Positions 1-11,348 of a stretch of 64,000 nucleotides of DNA are shown piece after piece. The DNA is taken from assembly GCF_014529535.1 (NCBI RefSeq), contig NW_023503493.1, positions 21,236,001 to 21,300,000 on the forward strand. Direction: 5' to 3'. The number at the start of each line of letters is the position of its first letter. The stretch's first letter is position 1. The notes under the pieces were generated by a model. It saw only the letters and a program-made list of their open reading frames with translations, was not told the origin of the DNA and made no database searches. This stretch comes from Bradysia coprophila (lineage: Eukaryota > Arthropoda > Insecta > Diptera > Sciaridae). A program made the translations under genes and the position numbers.

Positions 1-341
1 AAAGGCTTAGCATTATTCCATTCGATTTCATTGTTTTGGTCGACCTAAGAAAAACAAAATAACAAAAAATCATAAGTGTTTTGCCTCACAAAACCCTCGA
101 GAAATGAGTTTTTTCGGTCATGTCAATGAGGCAACGATACATTTCTCGAAGTGTAGTGAGTAAAATAATAAAAAGCACAACACAAACGGTCTTATGAGTT
201 CTCTTTCTTTACTATACAAATAAGATAAAAGATTGATAGATTATTAAGAACCTAAAAGAAATACAAAAATAAGATTTGAAAAGAAGTACATCTTGAGACC
301 TTAGTATTCTTCCAGAACTAAACTAAACTATGATGAAGAGA

Positions 342-364
342 CTATTGGCACAAAGTGCCAATAG
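342..364. repeat. short perfect hairpin
   Basis: The 10-base arms CTATTGGCAC and GTGCCAATAG flank a 3-base AAA loop. Another copy of the arm word lies about 20 bases downstream (near 384-394), and a similar imperfect hairpin lies at 40872-40894 in an rk intron. No gene is visible in bases 1-490 around it, which are plain AT-rich DNA. The role is unknown; it could be the remnant of a small dispersed repeat. Confidence 0.6.
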
Positions 365-490
365 CCACAGTATTATAATGTGACTATTGGCACACTATAA
401 ATAAAAAGACAACGAACACCCGAATTATTAAATTTCTCGAAAGTCATTGTTCGCAGGCCGTATGAATTATATTATCGAAAATGCTAGGAG

Positions 491-684
491 TTTTGTTTTT
501 TCCTACTGAATTCATCCTTCTACAGATTGTGTATGGAAGGAGTTTGTTTTGTTCTAACTGAATGCATCCTTCTACAAACTATGTAAGGAAGGAGTTTCAA
601 CTGAATTCATCCTTCTAGAGATTGTGTTAGGAAGGAGTTTGGTTTGTTCCTACTGAATTCATCCTTCTACAGATTGTGTATTAG
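491..684. repeat. tandem repeat, ~52 bp unit, four copies
   Basis: Units beginning CTGAATTCATCCTTCTA or a close variant start at 506, 558, 601 and 653. The spacing is 52, 43 and 52 bases, so the second unit carries a 9-base deletion. Each unit includes a GGAAGGAGTTT block followed by a T-rich stretch. No open reading frame runs through the array. It looks like a minisatellite. Confidence 0.85.
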
Positions 685-1035
685 AGTCGGTCGATTTTTG
701 AATATTTTCCATCCGAGCTTCTGGACCTAGCTGATCCGACTCAGCAAAGTCTAAAGAAAATTTTAAGACAAAAAAAAAACCAAAAATGTTCTATTCTTTG
801 CCCAAGACGATTTTTTGAACATCTTCTAGTTTTATCAACACTCTAAAGGCTTTTTTGTCTATGCCAAAAAGTGAATTGTTGGTAAAACGGTCTTAGTATA
901 AAATACAGGGTCTACTCTAATAAAAAAACTCAAGGGACACATCCTTTTTGTGACGAAAATACTTTTTGCGGGTAAAAAAGTTTCGCAGGTTTCCGATATT
1001 TTTATTTGAGAGAGGTTTCTATTAAAATATTTTCT

Positions 1036-1378
1036 TCAAATGAGACCCCTCAACCAACCTCAATAGTCGAAAAAAATATTTTTGTCAAATGAGACCACTC
1101 AGCCAGCCTCAAAAGTCGAAAAAAATATTTTCGTCAAATGAGACCACTCAACCAACCTCAAAAATCGAAGAAAAAGTTTTCGTCAAGTGAGACCACTCAA
1201 CCAGCCTCAAAAGTCGAAAAAAATATTTTTGTTAAATGAGACCACTCAACCAACCTCAAAAGTCGAAAAAAATATTTTTGTCAAATGAGACCACTCAGCC
1301 AGCCTCAAAAGTTGAAGAAAATATTTTCGTCAAATGAGACCACTCAGTCGGTCTCAGCAATCGAATAAAATACTCGAA
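1036..1378. repeat. 49-bp tandem repeat array (7 units)
   Basis: Units start at 1036, 1085, 1134, 1183, 1232, 1281 and 1330, exactly 49 bases apart. Each carries TCAAATGAGACCACTCA, then a CC(A/G)(A/G)CCTCAAAAG block, then an A-rich to T-rich tail. Copies differ by a few substitutions and no indels. This is satellite-like and non-coding. The 345 bases before it (690-1035) hold nothing recognisable. Confidence 0.9.
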
Positions 1379-1380
1379 AA

Positions 1381-1600
1381 GAGACTACTCGTTCGATCTC
1401 ATGCGATCTGAAACATTTTCCACGGTGAGACTGCTCACTTAGCCTCGACAATTCCGTCAAAGAATACCAGAAAAGAGACTTCTCATTCGGTCTCATGCGG
1501 TCTGTAAACTTATCCACTGTGAGACTGCTCACTTAGTCTCGACAATTCCATCAAAAAATACTCGAAAAGAGACTTCTCATTCGGACTCAATAGATCTCGA
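1381..1600. repeat. 94-bp tandem repeat array, related to the preceding 49-bp array
   Basis: GAGACT(A/T)CTC blocks start at 1381, 1475 and 1569, exactly 94 bases apart. Each full unit contains two related halves, one with GAGACTNCTC and one with GAGACTGCTCACTTAG, so the 94-mer looks like a dimer of a unit near 47 bases. The shared GAGAC-CTC word links it to the adjacent 49-bp array. It appears to be a higher-order form that diverged from the same ancestor. Confidence 0.8.
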
Positions 1601-3182
1601 AAATGACAATTTGTTCATCCAAAAGTTTCATCACACAAAAAAAAAAATTTTAGACTGCATTGAGACTACCAACCATTTTTAGACCGAAATGAGACCGTTG
1701 AGAATACTTTTTTCGTGGTCTCATGAGTCCGACATTTTTACCCGGGTAGCTTATTTTAAAGCTACGTTGATAGGGAACCAAGAAGTAAAAAGATTTTGAG
1801 AAAAGTTTTAAATATGGTCGAGTGATCGCTATGAGAGTGACTAAAAATTAGAGTGGGGTATCGTTAGAAAGGTATGACCTCTGACTATAAGATAAAAATT
1901 AACTTCGATCAAAATATGTCCATTCACCGAACTTTTGTGACAAAACGATTTCAGTGGGGTGTATGAAATTTTATGAAATGAAAAATTTTGTGTGGGGAAG
2001 GAGCTGGTCCGATTTTACTGAATGTTGTTCTGAGCTCCCAAAAGATCCCTGAATCGACACCCGTTCTTAGTTTTTGGGTGCATTTCGGAAAAACTTCTTT
2101 TTTGTTGAGGAGGGGTGTGATCATATGTCTCGAAAACCTTCGGTTGATTTTATATCGTAGTTTCAAAATAGTATTTTTCGCTACAAGTGACGAAAAGTAG
2201 GACGAAAAATGTTGTATACAACTCGATGATAAATGATTTTTTAGGAACACGATGTAAATAACTATGTCCTAACGCATGTTGAGAAGCTTTTTTTTAGCGA
2301 ACAAAAGGTTTCCAGCACGAACTGGAGGCGAAACAAATTAACTAAAAATATAGAACTTCGTAATTTTGCCATAGAGTAGAACATTTTTTTGCTCAAAATA
2401 GTGTCTCCAACGAAAAATATTTGAATAGACTAACTTAATTTTCACCTTCAAAAATGTTTCATGTTAATTCAAAAGAGATAACGTAAAACACACTATGGAT
2501 TGAGTCGAGTAAGTCTGTTAATACCGGACGATAGGTCTGATTTAATCTTTAAATCGAACAACTGAACTACGAAAATTCTGTTCCACAATAATTTGAAACT
2601 ATAATTTACAAAAAAAAAGGATTGTGACGTCACGCATGAAATACCGCAACCATAAAGATCAGATGTGAAGATTTACTTTTGATTATTAAGATCATATCAC
2701 AATTTCAATACCTTAACTTGAGTCTGTGCTTGAGTTGAAAGGGCTCGTATGTGCCATTTTGCAGTAACACCAATTTGTCGATAGTTTCGACCACAATATT
2801 GCGTTAACATTCTCAATTTTTCAATTTGTAATCAATTTCCTTACTAAAATAAATTCTATACTTAAAGCCAAATATTAAGTTATGTACAGACTAAACACTT
2901 TCTTTCATCTAAATATTTAAAAAAATCAAAATTGAACGTCGAGGTATGTAAACGAGTTGTGAGCTGCTGCTTACGAACTCGATGATAAAATTTTTAACAA
3001 TGATTATTGTTGCTATGTTTTACTTTTCGTAAAATTTTTCAGTTTTTTTATATCTTTTACGAATGTTACCTAAAGATAAAGGTGAAGTTCAGTTCCTTGT
3101 GTTTGTTGTTGACTCGGATCATAAAAAGTCACCTTCTACGGCTAAGGAATGATATTTTCGACCGGCTAATCACTCTTTTTAG
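1601..3182. other. gene-poor AT-rich stretch
   Basis: No recognisable gene is present. A stretch at 1950-2260 is open on both strands (about 70-100 codons each), but neither translation resembles a known family and codon use is not convincing. It may be part of an unidentified repeat. The remainder is AT-rich filler with homopolymer runs. Confidence 0.6.
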
Positions 3183-3977
3183 GAAGTTAAACTGGAGTAC
3201 CTGAGCAATCTCCGCTTCGCTGATGACATTGCACCGATAGCAGCGAATCTAGGTCAGGCTCAGCTTATGCTACAACAGTTAAGTGAAGAGGCAAGCAAAG
3301 TTGGCCTCAAGATGAACTTATCGAAAACAAAAGTCATGACCAACATCGGGGGCGATAGAGAAATCAAAATTGGTGACACTGTCATTGAACGAGTCGACAG
3401 CTACGAATATCTAGGACATAAACTGAAGTTAGGTCTGGACAACCAAACTGCAGAAATAAGACGTAGGATTGGTCTTGCATGGGCAGCGTTCGGAAAACTC
3501 AGACTAATTTTCAAAAGCAAAATGAATAATAGTCTGAAACGCACAGTTTTCGACACTTGTGTCCTTCCAGTGCTCACTTATGGAGCGGAAACGTTAACTT
3601 TAAAGAAAGCATCAGAAGATAAATTGAGAGTGACACAAAGAGCCATGGAACGGAGTATGCTTGGAATAACACTCAGAGACAGAATGACGAATCAATGGAT
3701 TCGACAACAAACCAGGGTCGTTGATGTCATGGAAAGAATAGCATCTCTGAAATGGAGCTGGGCGGGACATATTGCAAGAATGACAGACGAACGTTGGACC
3801 AAAAAGATCATGAACTGACGACCATATAAAAGACGACCTATAGGTAGACCACCAGAGAGATGGACAAACGGAATTAAGAATATTGCATGTAAAAACTGGC
3901 AGCAAATGGCAATGGATCGTACGAAATGGAAAGAAGTTGGGGAGGCCTACATCCAGCAGTGGATAGAAACAGGCTGA
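3183..3977 (+). pseudogene. 5'-truncated LINE reverse transcriptase fragment (RTE-like)
   Basis: The reading frame encodes the C-terminal part of a non-LTR retrotransposon reverse transcriptase. The catalytic FADD box is at 3216-3227, followed by the YLGHKL block and the VLPVLTYGAET block near 3570. The WAGHIARM(T/S)D tail motif typical of insect endonuclease-reverse transcriptases comes next. The fragment begins inside the palm domain with no endonuclease, so it is 5'-truncated as LINE copies usually are. The frame is broken by TGA at 3816-3818, where homologues have Trp. It then stays open to a TGA at 3975-3977, directly followed by an (AAG)n tail at about 3978-4000, consistent with a LINE 3' end. 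I assign it to the RTE-like group from remembered motifs; clade is less certain than class. It is not expected to be active. Confidence 0.85.
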
Positions 3978-4211
3978 AAAAGAAGAAGAAGAAGAAGAAT
4001 CACTCTTAGTCTTTGGGGACGCCTAGGTGCACAAACTATTCAACATAGCACATTATAAATATTATGCACCTGTGTCCAAATGTTTATTTTGACCAATTGG
4101 TGGTTGTGAATCTACGCCGAAGGCGCGGATCATAGTCCAACTAATGAAAATTAACATTTGGGAATATGAGCATATCATTTTTTATGTGTTGATGAAAAGA
4201 TAAACCCATAC

Positions 4212-4260
4212 TCACTCTCCGAGCTAAGGCTTACGACAGGTCAGGTCAGGTTGACCTGAT
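4212..4260. repeat. AGGTCA/TGACCT cluster (copy 1)
   Basis: Two direct AGGTCA half-sites overlap (AGGTCAGGTCA, from 4238) and are followed by TGACCT at 4252-4257. Similar clusters occur at 7231-7330 and 17665-17752. The shared flanking word CTCCGAGCT also occurs near 7340. It is probably the end of a dispersed repeat. The word equals the nuclear-receptor half-site, but no regulatory role is shown. Confidence 0.55.
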
Positions 4261-4411
4261 AAGAAAATTGACTTTGAAGTTGTACTACATATTTTCGCAT
4301 ACAATATGACTTTTCAAGAGCCCGGGAATGTGTACTGATACCTTTATTCTTGACGCTGACTTGTTTTCATCGCTTTCGTTTAGAAGAAGCCAATAGTACA
4401 TTACTATACCA

Positions 4412-4603
4412 GTGAAGTAATTTGATATCTCGTATCCAGATGAGTAAAAGTATCCGAGGGCTTCAGCCCGAGGTACTTTTACTCATCGTGATACGAGATA
4501 TCAAATTATTTCACGTGTAAAGTATGGCGTTTTACTTTACGAGCGAGGGAAAGGGTCTTCACCAGTGAGGGAAAGGCCACATTACCTCACTAGTAAAGTA
4601 AAA
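4412..4603. repeat. pair of adjacent inverted repeats (fold-back element)
   Basis: GTGAAGTAATTTGATATCTC (from 4412) and its near-complement ending at 4514 form 24-base arms. The inner parts, GATGAGTAAAAGTA and TACTTTTACTCATC, also pair, so 4412-4514 is nearly one hairpin. A second pair, TTTTACTTTA at 4530-4539 and TAAAGTAAAA at 4594-4603, follows at once. No ORF is present. This is a MITE-like fold-back repeat of unknown family. Confidence 0.8.
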
Positions 4604-4651
4604 TTAATGACTTAGTTAATTGTTATCAGCTTATAGATTGCTAGAAGAGTT

Positions 4652-4817
4652 AATTCACGCCGTAAGTGCGGTCGAAATTCAAAATGGAAAGTGCGGAGGT
4701 CTTTCTAACGTAGCGTCATTTTCATACAATGAAGCGTTGAAATGTATTTTTCGGTTCACTTTTTTATCGAATCGTTCACTTAAAATTAAAATCTTAGGCA
4801 CACTTACGGCGTGAATT
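4652..4817. mobile_element. 166-bp MITE with 17-bp perfect terminal inverted repeats
   Basis: AATTCACGCCGTAAGTG at 4652-4668 is matched by its exact complement CACTTACGGCGTGAATT at 4801-4817. The interior (about 130 bases) has no coding capacity. No clear target-site duplication is visible. The size and perfect termini are those of a non-autonomous DNA transposon; the superfamily is not assignable from this copy. Confidence 0.8.
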
Positions 4818-5079
4818 GCTGGTCATGACTCATGACTAAGACAATAAGACATAAATTTTCATGCTAAAAAGACTTTTAGATTTGTTGTCAAGCTGGTTTT
4901 GCAAAAAATAGAGTTCCCCAAAAGTGCTTCACTCATGCTAGAACTATGTATGTGGTCGATATCAACACTATAACTAGCAAGCACTATGACAAGTGTGATT
5001 TGTTCGTAGTCAACCGAATTAAAGAGAATAAATCAATTAAAGAAAGAAATAGGTCACTGTGGGCATATAAGTATCCACA

Positions 5080-6936
5080 TTAAACAGCGATGCTATTTAA
5101 CAGAGTAGTGGTTACTCACTTCGGTACTTCAAGAATCACTGTAACAGTCACTAAAGGATGCCCACAAGGAGAAGTCCTACCACCACTCTTATGGTGTTTA
5201 GTTATAAACGAACTGTTTTAACCATCTTAAACGACAAAGGCTTTCAGACGACTTAGCAAGTCTTATCAGAGGTAAACACGTAGATACCTTATGTTAACTT
5301 GTACAATCTATCGTAAACATTGTAGCTAAGTGGTGCGATGAAAACGAACTTACGATCAATCCAAAAAAGACAGAAATGCTCTTATTTAGTAGAGGTAGAA
5401 ATATGGTAGATATCGAAATACCCTAAATCAAGGGAATCGAAATTTTATTAGTCAATTCTGTTAAATATTTAGGAATAACGTTAGATTGCAGCTTACACTT
5501 GATCCTTAATTTAGACGACAGGTTACAAAAAGCAACTATTGCACTATGGCAATGCAGAAGAGCATATAGCAATTCATGGGGACTTTCGCCTAAAAGTAAT
5601 GTTCTGGATATACACAACTATCGTAAGACCAATGCTAACATATGGAACTTTTCTCTGGCATCACATTTGCAAGAAAAAGTACGTACAGGAAAAACTAAGC
5701 AAATTCCAAAGAATGGCTTGTAGAGCAATAACAGTAGCCTGGAAATCAACACCGACGGCAGCTCTAGAAGCGATGTTAAATCTACCTCCCCTTCACATAT
5801 TTATTGAGACCGAAGCTATTAGTACATTGAATAGATTAGATAAAATGAACAAAACTCAATTTAGATTAGTAAATTACACAAAAATGTGGATGGATACAAT
5901 TGAGGCCGACCCCACCTTTATGATGCCAACTGACAAAATCATACCTACACTCAGATCTGACAAAAAATTTGTCGTATCACTCCCATCACGCGAAGCTTGG
6001 TTTCGAGGTGAGCTGCCTCCCAAACAGGGGATGGTATTGTACACAGACGGATCGTTAATAGTAGACTCGGCCGGAGCAGGACTCTTTTGCGATGACCCGC
6101 CGGTAGCAGTCTCTATTCCTCTGGGAAAGCATTCTTCCATATTTCTTGCAGAAATTAGAGCAATACTAGAATGTGTGCACCACATTGGGAACCTAAATAT
6201 CACAAATAGACAAATTTATATCTGCTCAGACAGCCAAGCAGCGCTGAAAGCTCTATGGGCATTCGTGTTCATTTCAAAATTAGCTCTAAACACATGGGAA
6301 GACATGAGCTAAATGAGCTTGCATTAACACATAAAGTAGAAATCATTTGGATTCCTAGCCACTCTGGCTTTGAGGGAAATGAAAGAGCGGACGAACTAGC
6401 CAAAATGGGAGCTCTTAATTCATTTAATGGGCCAGAACCAGTGATAGGTATACCTGATTCTCTCATTAAAGCAAAAATTAAGAAATTCCTGGTTGTCAAC
6501 AAGCAAAACAGTGTATCAATATAAATAAGAAAACTCAAAGTATCTAATAAATATCGGCAGAACAAGACTAAAACTATTCACTGGAGTGATGACTGGACAT
6601 TATGGCTTCAACAAACACTTATATACCATTGGAAAACGCATTAGTTCAAGCTGTGATTTGTGTGACTACCACATAGATTCAGCAGAGCACTACCTCCGCA
6701 ACTGTCCGGCTTTTATCGAAAGTAGGCGGAAGTTCCTAGGGGGCTATCTAATCAATCACAAATTGATTATACATTTGGAACCACAAAACAGCCTGAACTA
6801 CATAGCTAGTACAGGCAGATTGACTTAAACCATAAGTGTAAGAAACAAGTAATAGTAAACACAATAGGCCCACACAGGTGGCCTCCGTGCGCGCTCGACT
6901 AGCTCGAGCTACTATATTTAATTAAACAAAAAAAAA
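5080..6936 (+). pseudogene. decayed LINE with reverse transcriptase and RNase H domains
   Basis: Pieces of one non-LTR retrotransposon protein are spread over several frames. A KGCPQGEVLPPLLW block lies near 5150, a DDLA catalytic box has its two Asp codons at 5247-5252, and WCDENELTINPKKTEMLLF lies near 5330-5390. The RT tail begins IVRPMLTYG near 5620. An RNase H domain follows, with YTDGS near 6040, AEIRA, SDSQAA near 6225, and IPSHSGFEGNERADELAK near 6355-6405. A C-terminal CxxC-H-C knuckle (CDLCDYHIDSAEHYLRNC) is at about 6650-6705. RT plus RNase H plus the terminal knuckle fits the I/R1/Loa group. Frame changes occur near 5590 and 6250, and stops (for example TAA near 5425) break it, so it is dead. 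The A-run at 6925-6936 is a likely 3' end. The 5' limit is uncertain. Confidence 0.85.
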
Positions 6937-7230
6937 TCCACATCTTGAGTGGCTGCCAGGGCTGTACTGGTGGCAGTGTCCATTGTGACACTTCGCCGAG
7001 TAGCTCGCTCCATCAGTTTCTTAAAAATGACTTCTTTAGATTTTTTTAATTTCTTGTTGCGCACGTTAAAGGTTGCAGGAAAATGATTTTTATCGTTGTC
7101 GAACTACTTTCAGTTACCTTAAAATACATTTGTCAATGATTCAACGAGTATATGTAAAAATTGAAAATTTCTTTCAAATTTCTTTATCATCAGTTTTTAA
7201 GTTTTTCATTTTTGTACCGCAACAATTTCA

Positions 7231-7330
7231 GGCCAACCTAAAACCTGTCAGGTCATATTATCAGGTCAATATCAGGTTTCAGGTCAAATTTGACCTGACC
7301 TGAAATTTTCAGCTTGACCTGACCCGATAG
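7231..7330. repeat. AGGTCA/TGACCT cluster (copy 2)
   Basis: Six half-sites lie within about 75 bases: three AGGTCA, then three TGACCT, including the palindrome AGGTCAAATTTGACCT near 7281-7296. The composition matches copies at 4238 and 17665. The rest of 6937-7940 holds no gene. It is the 3' flank of Mtr4 and of the LINE fragment. Confidence 0.6.
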
Positions 7331-7940
7331 TCAGCCTTACTCCGAGCTGATGCATAATGTTAGTCTTACCACACAGAGACATATAGACTTTTTTTGGGGA
7401 TTCAACTTTTTGACCCTAGTTATGTATTTCTTGGCTATAACGTCTACTTAACAAAGCTGACCAAAGCCAATGTAAAGAACTATTGTCGTCGATTTTCGAT
7501 TCCGTTTGATTTTCTGGAAAAGCCAGACTAATCTTCGACTGAGACCGCACCAACAATTTTAACAGCACAATCGAACAGTATAGCAGCACTGCGTGCTCCG
7601 AAATATTACAGTTTTCTATGGTGCTATTCAAATTATTAAAAGCTTCCGAATTAAGATTTTATTTTTTAGATGAAGTTCGTTCGACGCTTTATGAATTTGT
7701 GAAAACTTCATCAAGCCCGATCCGAATGACCCATAGCCCTTTAGTAGTGTCCTGATAAATTTGCAGAACTTATTTTCTACGCCGTTAACAAAACGCCGAT
7801 TTATTTAGAAGAGTGAATGTTCGTAGTACTTACAAAGCCGCTGCGATATATAGCCAAAACCTTTAGAATATCTTGCGTGGAAGAACAATCAAATTTTACT
7901 ACACAAAAATTTCAGCTATACAGCCAGCTTGTAAACTGAT

Positions 7941-7946
7941 TTTATT
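7941..7946 (-). terminator. polyadenylation hexamer for Mtr4
   Basis: TTTATT on the plus strand reads AATAAA on the minus strand, 54 bases beyond the Mtr4 stop codon. It is the first canonical hexamer downstream of the stop and gives a very short 3' UTR. Confidence 0.6.
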
Positions 7947-7999
7947 GACTTAAAAACAGATTTTGTTGCTTCTTCAAATTTACTTCAATACAAAGAGCC

Positions 8000-10900
8000 C
8001 TACAAATACAAACTTGCTGCAAAAACTATGTCTCTCTTCAGTAGCCGAATGCCTTCGGAAAATTTATTTTCCAAATCTGTGTTTCCGATCGTCTTTGCCG
8101 CCTGACACATTTGCCGTAGAAGCTCTTCCAACAGTCGCATGCAGCGAATGATCGAACCTTCGTAGATGTCTGTCATTTTGCAAATATTCGAAAATGATGA
8201 ACCCTTACACCAAGCTAGGCACACGTCCATCATGAATGGTTTGAATTTCTCCACGTATTGCTCCTCGTCAACGGTTAATTTACATTCGACTGACACTTTG
8301 GCTATTCTGCGAGCTAAGTCTTGCATTTGACGCAGTGGACCTGTAATTTGAACGTGAAACGAAAGGAAAAACATTTGTATGGATAAAATGCAACACTAAC
8401 CGGAAAGTTCTTCAGCTGATGCTGGAGCTTCTGAACTCTTTTCGGTGCATACGAAACATGAGAGTAGCGATACACACTGTGCAGACGACAAATTATTGAA
8501 TACGCCGTTGAAGATCATTTCGGTGATTAGGAGTTCATCGCCCGAGCTCAATTCACAAGCCACACGACCCTTGAACTCAATTACATCGGTTGATGTACAA
8601 TATCCCAATCGTCGCAGAACTCGTTTCCGATATTTCAATTCGTCCATTTGCAGCAAACTTTTCGCCTTACGCAGCGAATCTTTTCGCATTTTTAACTCAT
8701 TTTCCACCTGCAACTTTTGACAGTATTCAGAGTACAGCCCGTCTAGCTGCGGTGACTCGTGCAATGGATGCGAGAACAATTTCTTCTCGAATTGATCGAT
8801 CAGATCAACAATGTTTTTGAATCCTGCATCCTTAATGTTCATATCGGTGATGGGGTTCAGCAATGGCAGTTTTTCATTTTCGAAACGTTTTTTTACTTCA
8901 GCTATGATACCCAGAACGCGTCGTCGACTGTCTTTTGGTCGCAGATCAGCCGGGCACAATATCCGTAGAGAAGAAATTTTCGATATGAATGTATGAACCA
9001 CTGGAACCACTTCAACGACACCCTTTTTGTTCGGTAAACATGGCTTCGAAACTGATTTCTCGAAACTGTCTTCATCCAAATGTAGCAGCACGTCGATGCT
9101 GACACTTGATTCTGCTTCTAGCGGATTCTTACCCGTCGGAACGGATTGCTTTTTGAAATTAACCACCATGCCCCAATCGAACTCTTCGTTGTTAGTGTTC
9201 TGGATTTTAATCAATCGGCCGGGCTGTAGGAATGGAACCAAATAGGTTGGGGTCGTAATGAACGTTCGAAATTGTTTGCCCAAATTGTCTAGTTGTTCGC
9301 GGATCTGATAATACGACGCAATGTTCTCCTCATTTGGTATGTGAATTTCGTCGAATTCCTTTTGCTTCTCCTGCGTTTCCTTATACAGTATTGGTATGGA
9401 GGACTGATTTTGAAATTGGAAGAATGACCGTTCCAGCATGTACTCGGGATTGATTTCTTCAACGCGTAGTAGATTGAGGACCATGTTGTATGTCAAATGG
9501 AAAGCAGAATTAATTGGATCCGGTTTTCCTTGTACTATGTCTTTTCCGACCGCTTTCGACACTTTTTCATCGATCATCAGAATTACGATACCCTTGTCGT
9601 CGAGACCACGTCGACCCGCTCGACCAGACATTTGAATATATTCGCCGGAAGTAATCCATCGTGTTTCTTTTCCATCGAATTTGCGGGGACTTGTGAATAA
9701 CACCGTTCTTGCCGGCATGTTCAGACCCATGGCAAATGTTTCGGTTGCAAAGAGAGCTTTGATTAATCCTTCACCGAACAGAATCTCAATAGTCTCCTTC
9801 AAAATTGGCAACAGTCCACCGTGATGGATTCCAATGCCTCGTCTCAGTAGAGGCAAAACGTTTTCCACTTGCGGCAGCTGTCTATCTTCCTCCGATAAGA
9901 CTTCCATGGCATTGTTAAACACTTCGTCCACTAGCTTTTTCTCATCTAGCGTGTTGAAATCCAATTTGGCCATTTGCATTGCGTATGCTTCGCATTCCTT
10001 TTTGCTGAACGAGAATATGATGACCGGCGCGAAATTCTTCTCCATGACCATCTTGACAATTTTGAAAATATTCGTTTGACTGGCATTTTGGCTCATGCCA
10101 CCTTTTCGACCCCTTTGATCGCCTTTGGCTGCGTCGCCAGCACTCAGCAGCACGTTCATGGCCGTATTAAAATTATCTTCCTTGAAATTCCCCTTTTCAT
10201 CGACCACCAAATGTATCCCGTCACCTCCGGCAGGGAATATGTAGTGTTGCAACGGTGTCGGACGATAGTCTGTGTAGACAACATGACACGGCTGTTTGTG
10301 TATAAAACAAACCCATTCGCAGAATTGACGAGCGTTCGGAATTGTTGCAGACAGGAACACATAGTGAACGTTGTCTGGTAGAAGGATCAATGTTTCTTCC
10401 CATACGACACCACGCTCCTTGTCACGCATGTAGTGAATTTCGTCGAAAACGACCCAGCCGACTTCTCGCATTATTTCCGAACCCCGATAGAGCATGTTTC
10501 GTAGAATTTCAGTTGTCATAATCAAACATGATGCGGTTGGATTGATAGTAGCATCGCCCGTCACTAGACCAACATCTTTAAACTCTTCGCTAAATTCACG
10601 ATATTTTTGATTGGACAGGGCTTTGATGGGTGTAGTGTAGATAACACGCTGTTTGCTAGTCAGTGAACGAGCCACAGCATATTCAGCAACCACAGTTTTG
10701 CCGGCTGATGTATGTGCCTGATGATCGAATTTTACTTAGAAATTCAGCTTTTCTTATTAAACGCGTAATAGTCAAGGACTTACCGACACCAGCACAGACT
10801 GATTGTTTTCGATGCAAAGGATTGCTTCTTTCTGAAATGAATCCAGAACGAACGGATATTCTTTGGCTGGTGGTGCTGTTGCCGGTTTCAGAGGGATGTA

Positions 10901-11348
10901 TTCCTGGCCTGATAAAGAAATTTTCAAATTAAAATCCGGAAAATTTTGAACAAATCACTTTTACGGTCAAATATTACCGGGATAAACAGCGACTTCATGT
11001 GTGCACGCATCCGGACTCTCAATGACATGAACCATTATTCGAGACTCTACATCTTCCAGGCTACAAAACAAAGATGCTGTGAAAAAGGAACATTCCATCA
11101 ATTCCTACACTCACTTAATATCGTCCAAAATTGATTCCATTTTGGTTTTCTTGGCCGAAAATGACACATCGTCTTCATTTTCCAGTGCACGCTTTTCCAC
11201 CGTCGGCCTGAGTGGTAAACACAAACAACATGTGAGTGGGGTGAGACATTCATTAAAGATAAATCGCTTCTTACACTGACGAAATGACGGGTTGATTGGT
11301 CACTTTCGCATCCTCTTGGACGTCAAATTCTCCGAACAGATCATCCAT
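8000..11348 (-). CDS. Mtr4: Mtr4, exosome-associated nuclear RNA helicase
   Basis: Ski2-like DExH RNA helicase that unwinds and feeds nuclear RNAs (rRNA processing by-products, snoRNA precursors, aberrant transcripts) to the exosome, as the helicase of TRAMP-type complexes. Coding exons on the minus strand: 11348-11275, 11207-11115, 11060-10978, 10908-10784, 10717-8401, 8340-8000. They sum to 3033 nt, 1010 aa, close to human MTR4. All junctions are GT-AG and in frame. Motifs: Walker A AHTSAGKT (126-133), DEIH (217-220), SATIPN, and QMSGRAGRRG (487-496). The arch/KOW region begins FLQPGRLIKI, and the C terminus is KRDIVFAASLYL. Sequences such as YIFPAGGDG and the arch domain fit Mtr4 rather than cytoplasmic Ski2. 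The start ATG opens MDDLFGEFD, and the sequence TTTGCAG just before it could be a 3' splice site of a 5' UTR intron. Expected to be nuclear. Identity is very secure. Confidence 0.96.

Noticed and set aside
1951..2250. Overlapping 99- and 70-codon frames on opposite strands
   Set aside because: No recognisable domain, no splice context and no conservation evidence; likely chance or an unidentified repeat.
8396..10693. Identification of the minus-strand helicase as cytoplasmic Ski2/twister
   Set aside because: The C terminus resembles both families, but the N-terminal region (THEVAVYPGQEYIPLK, NNQSVLVSAHTSAGKT), YIFPAGGDG and the arch domain fit Mtr4, and the 1010-aa length lacks the long Ski2 N terminus.
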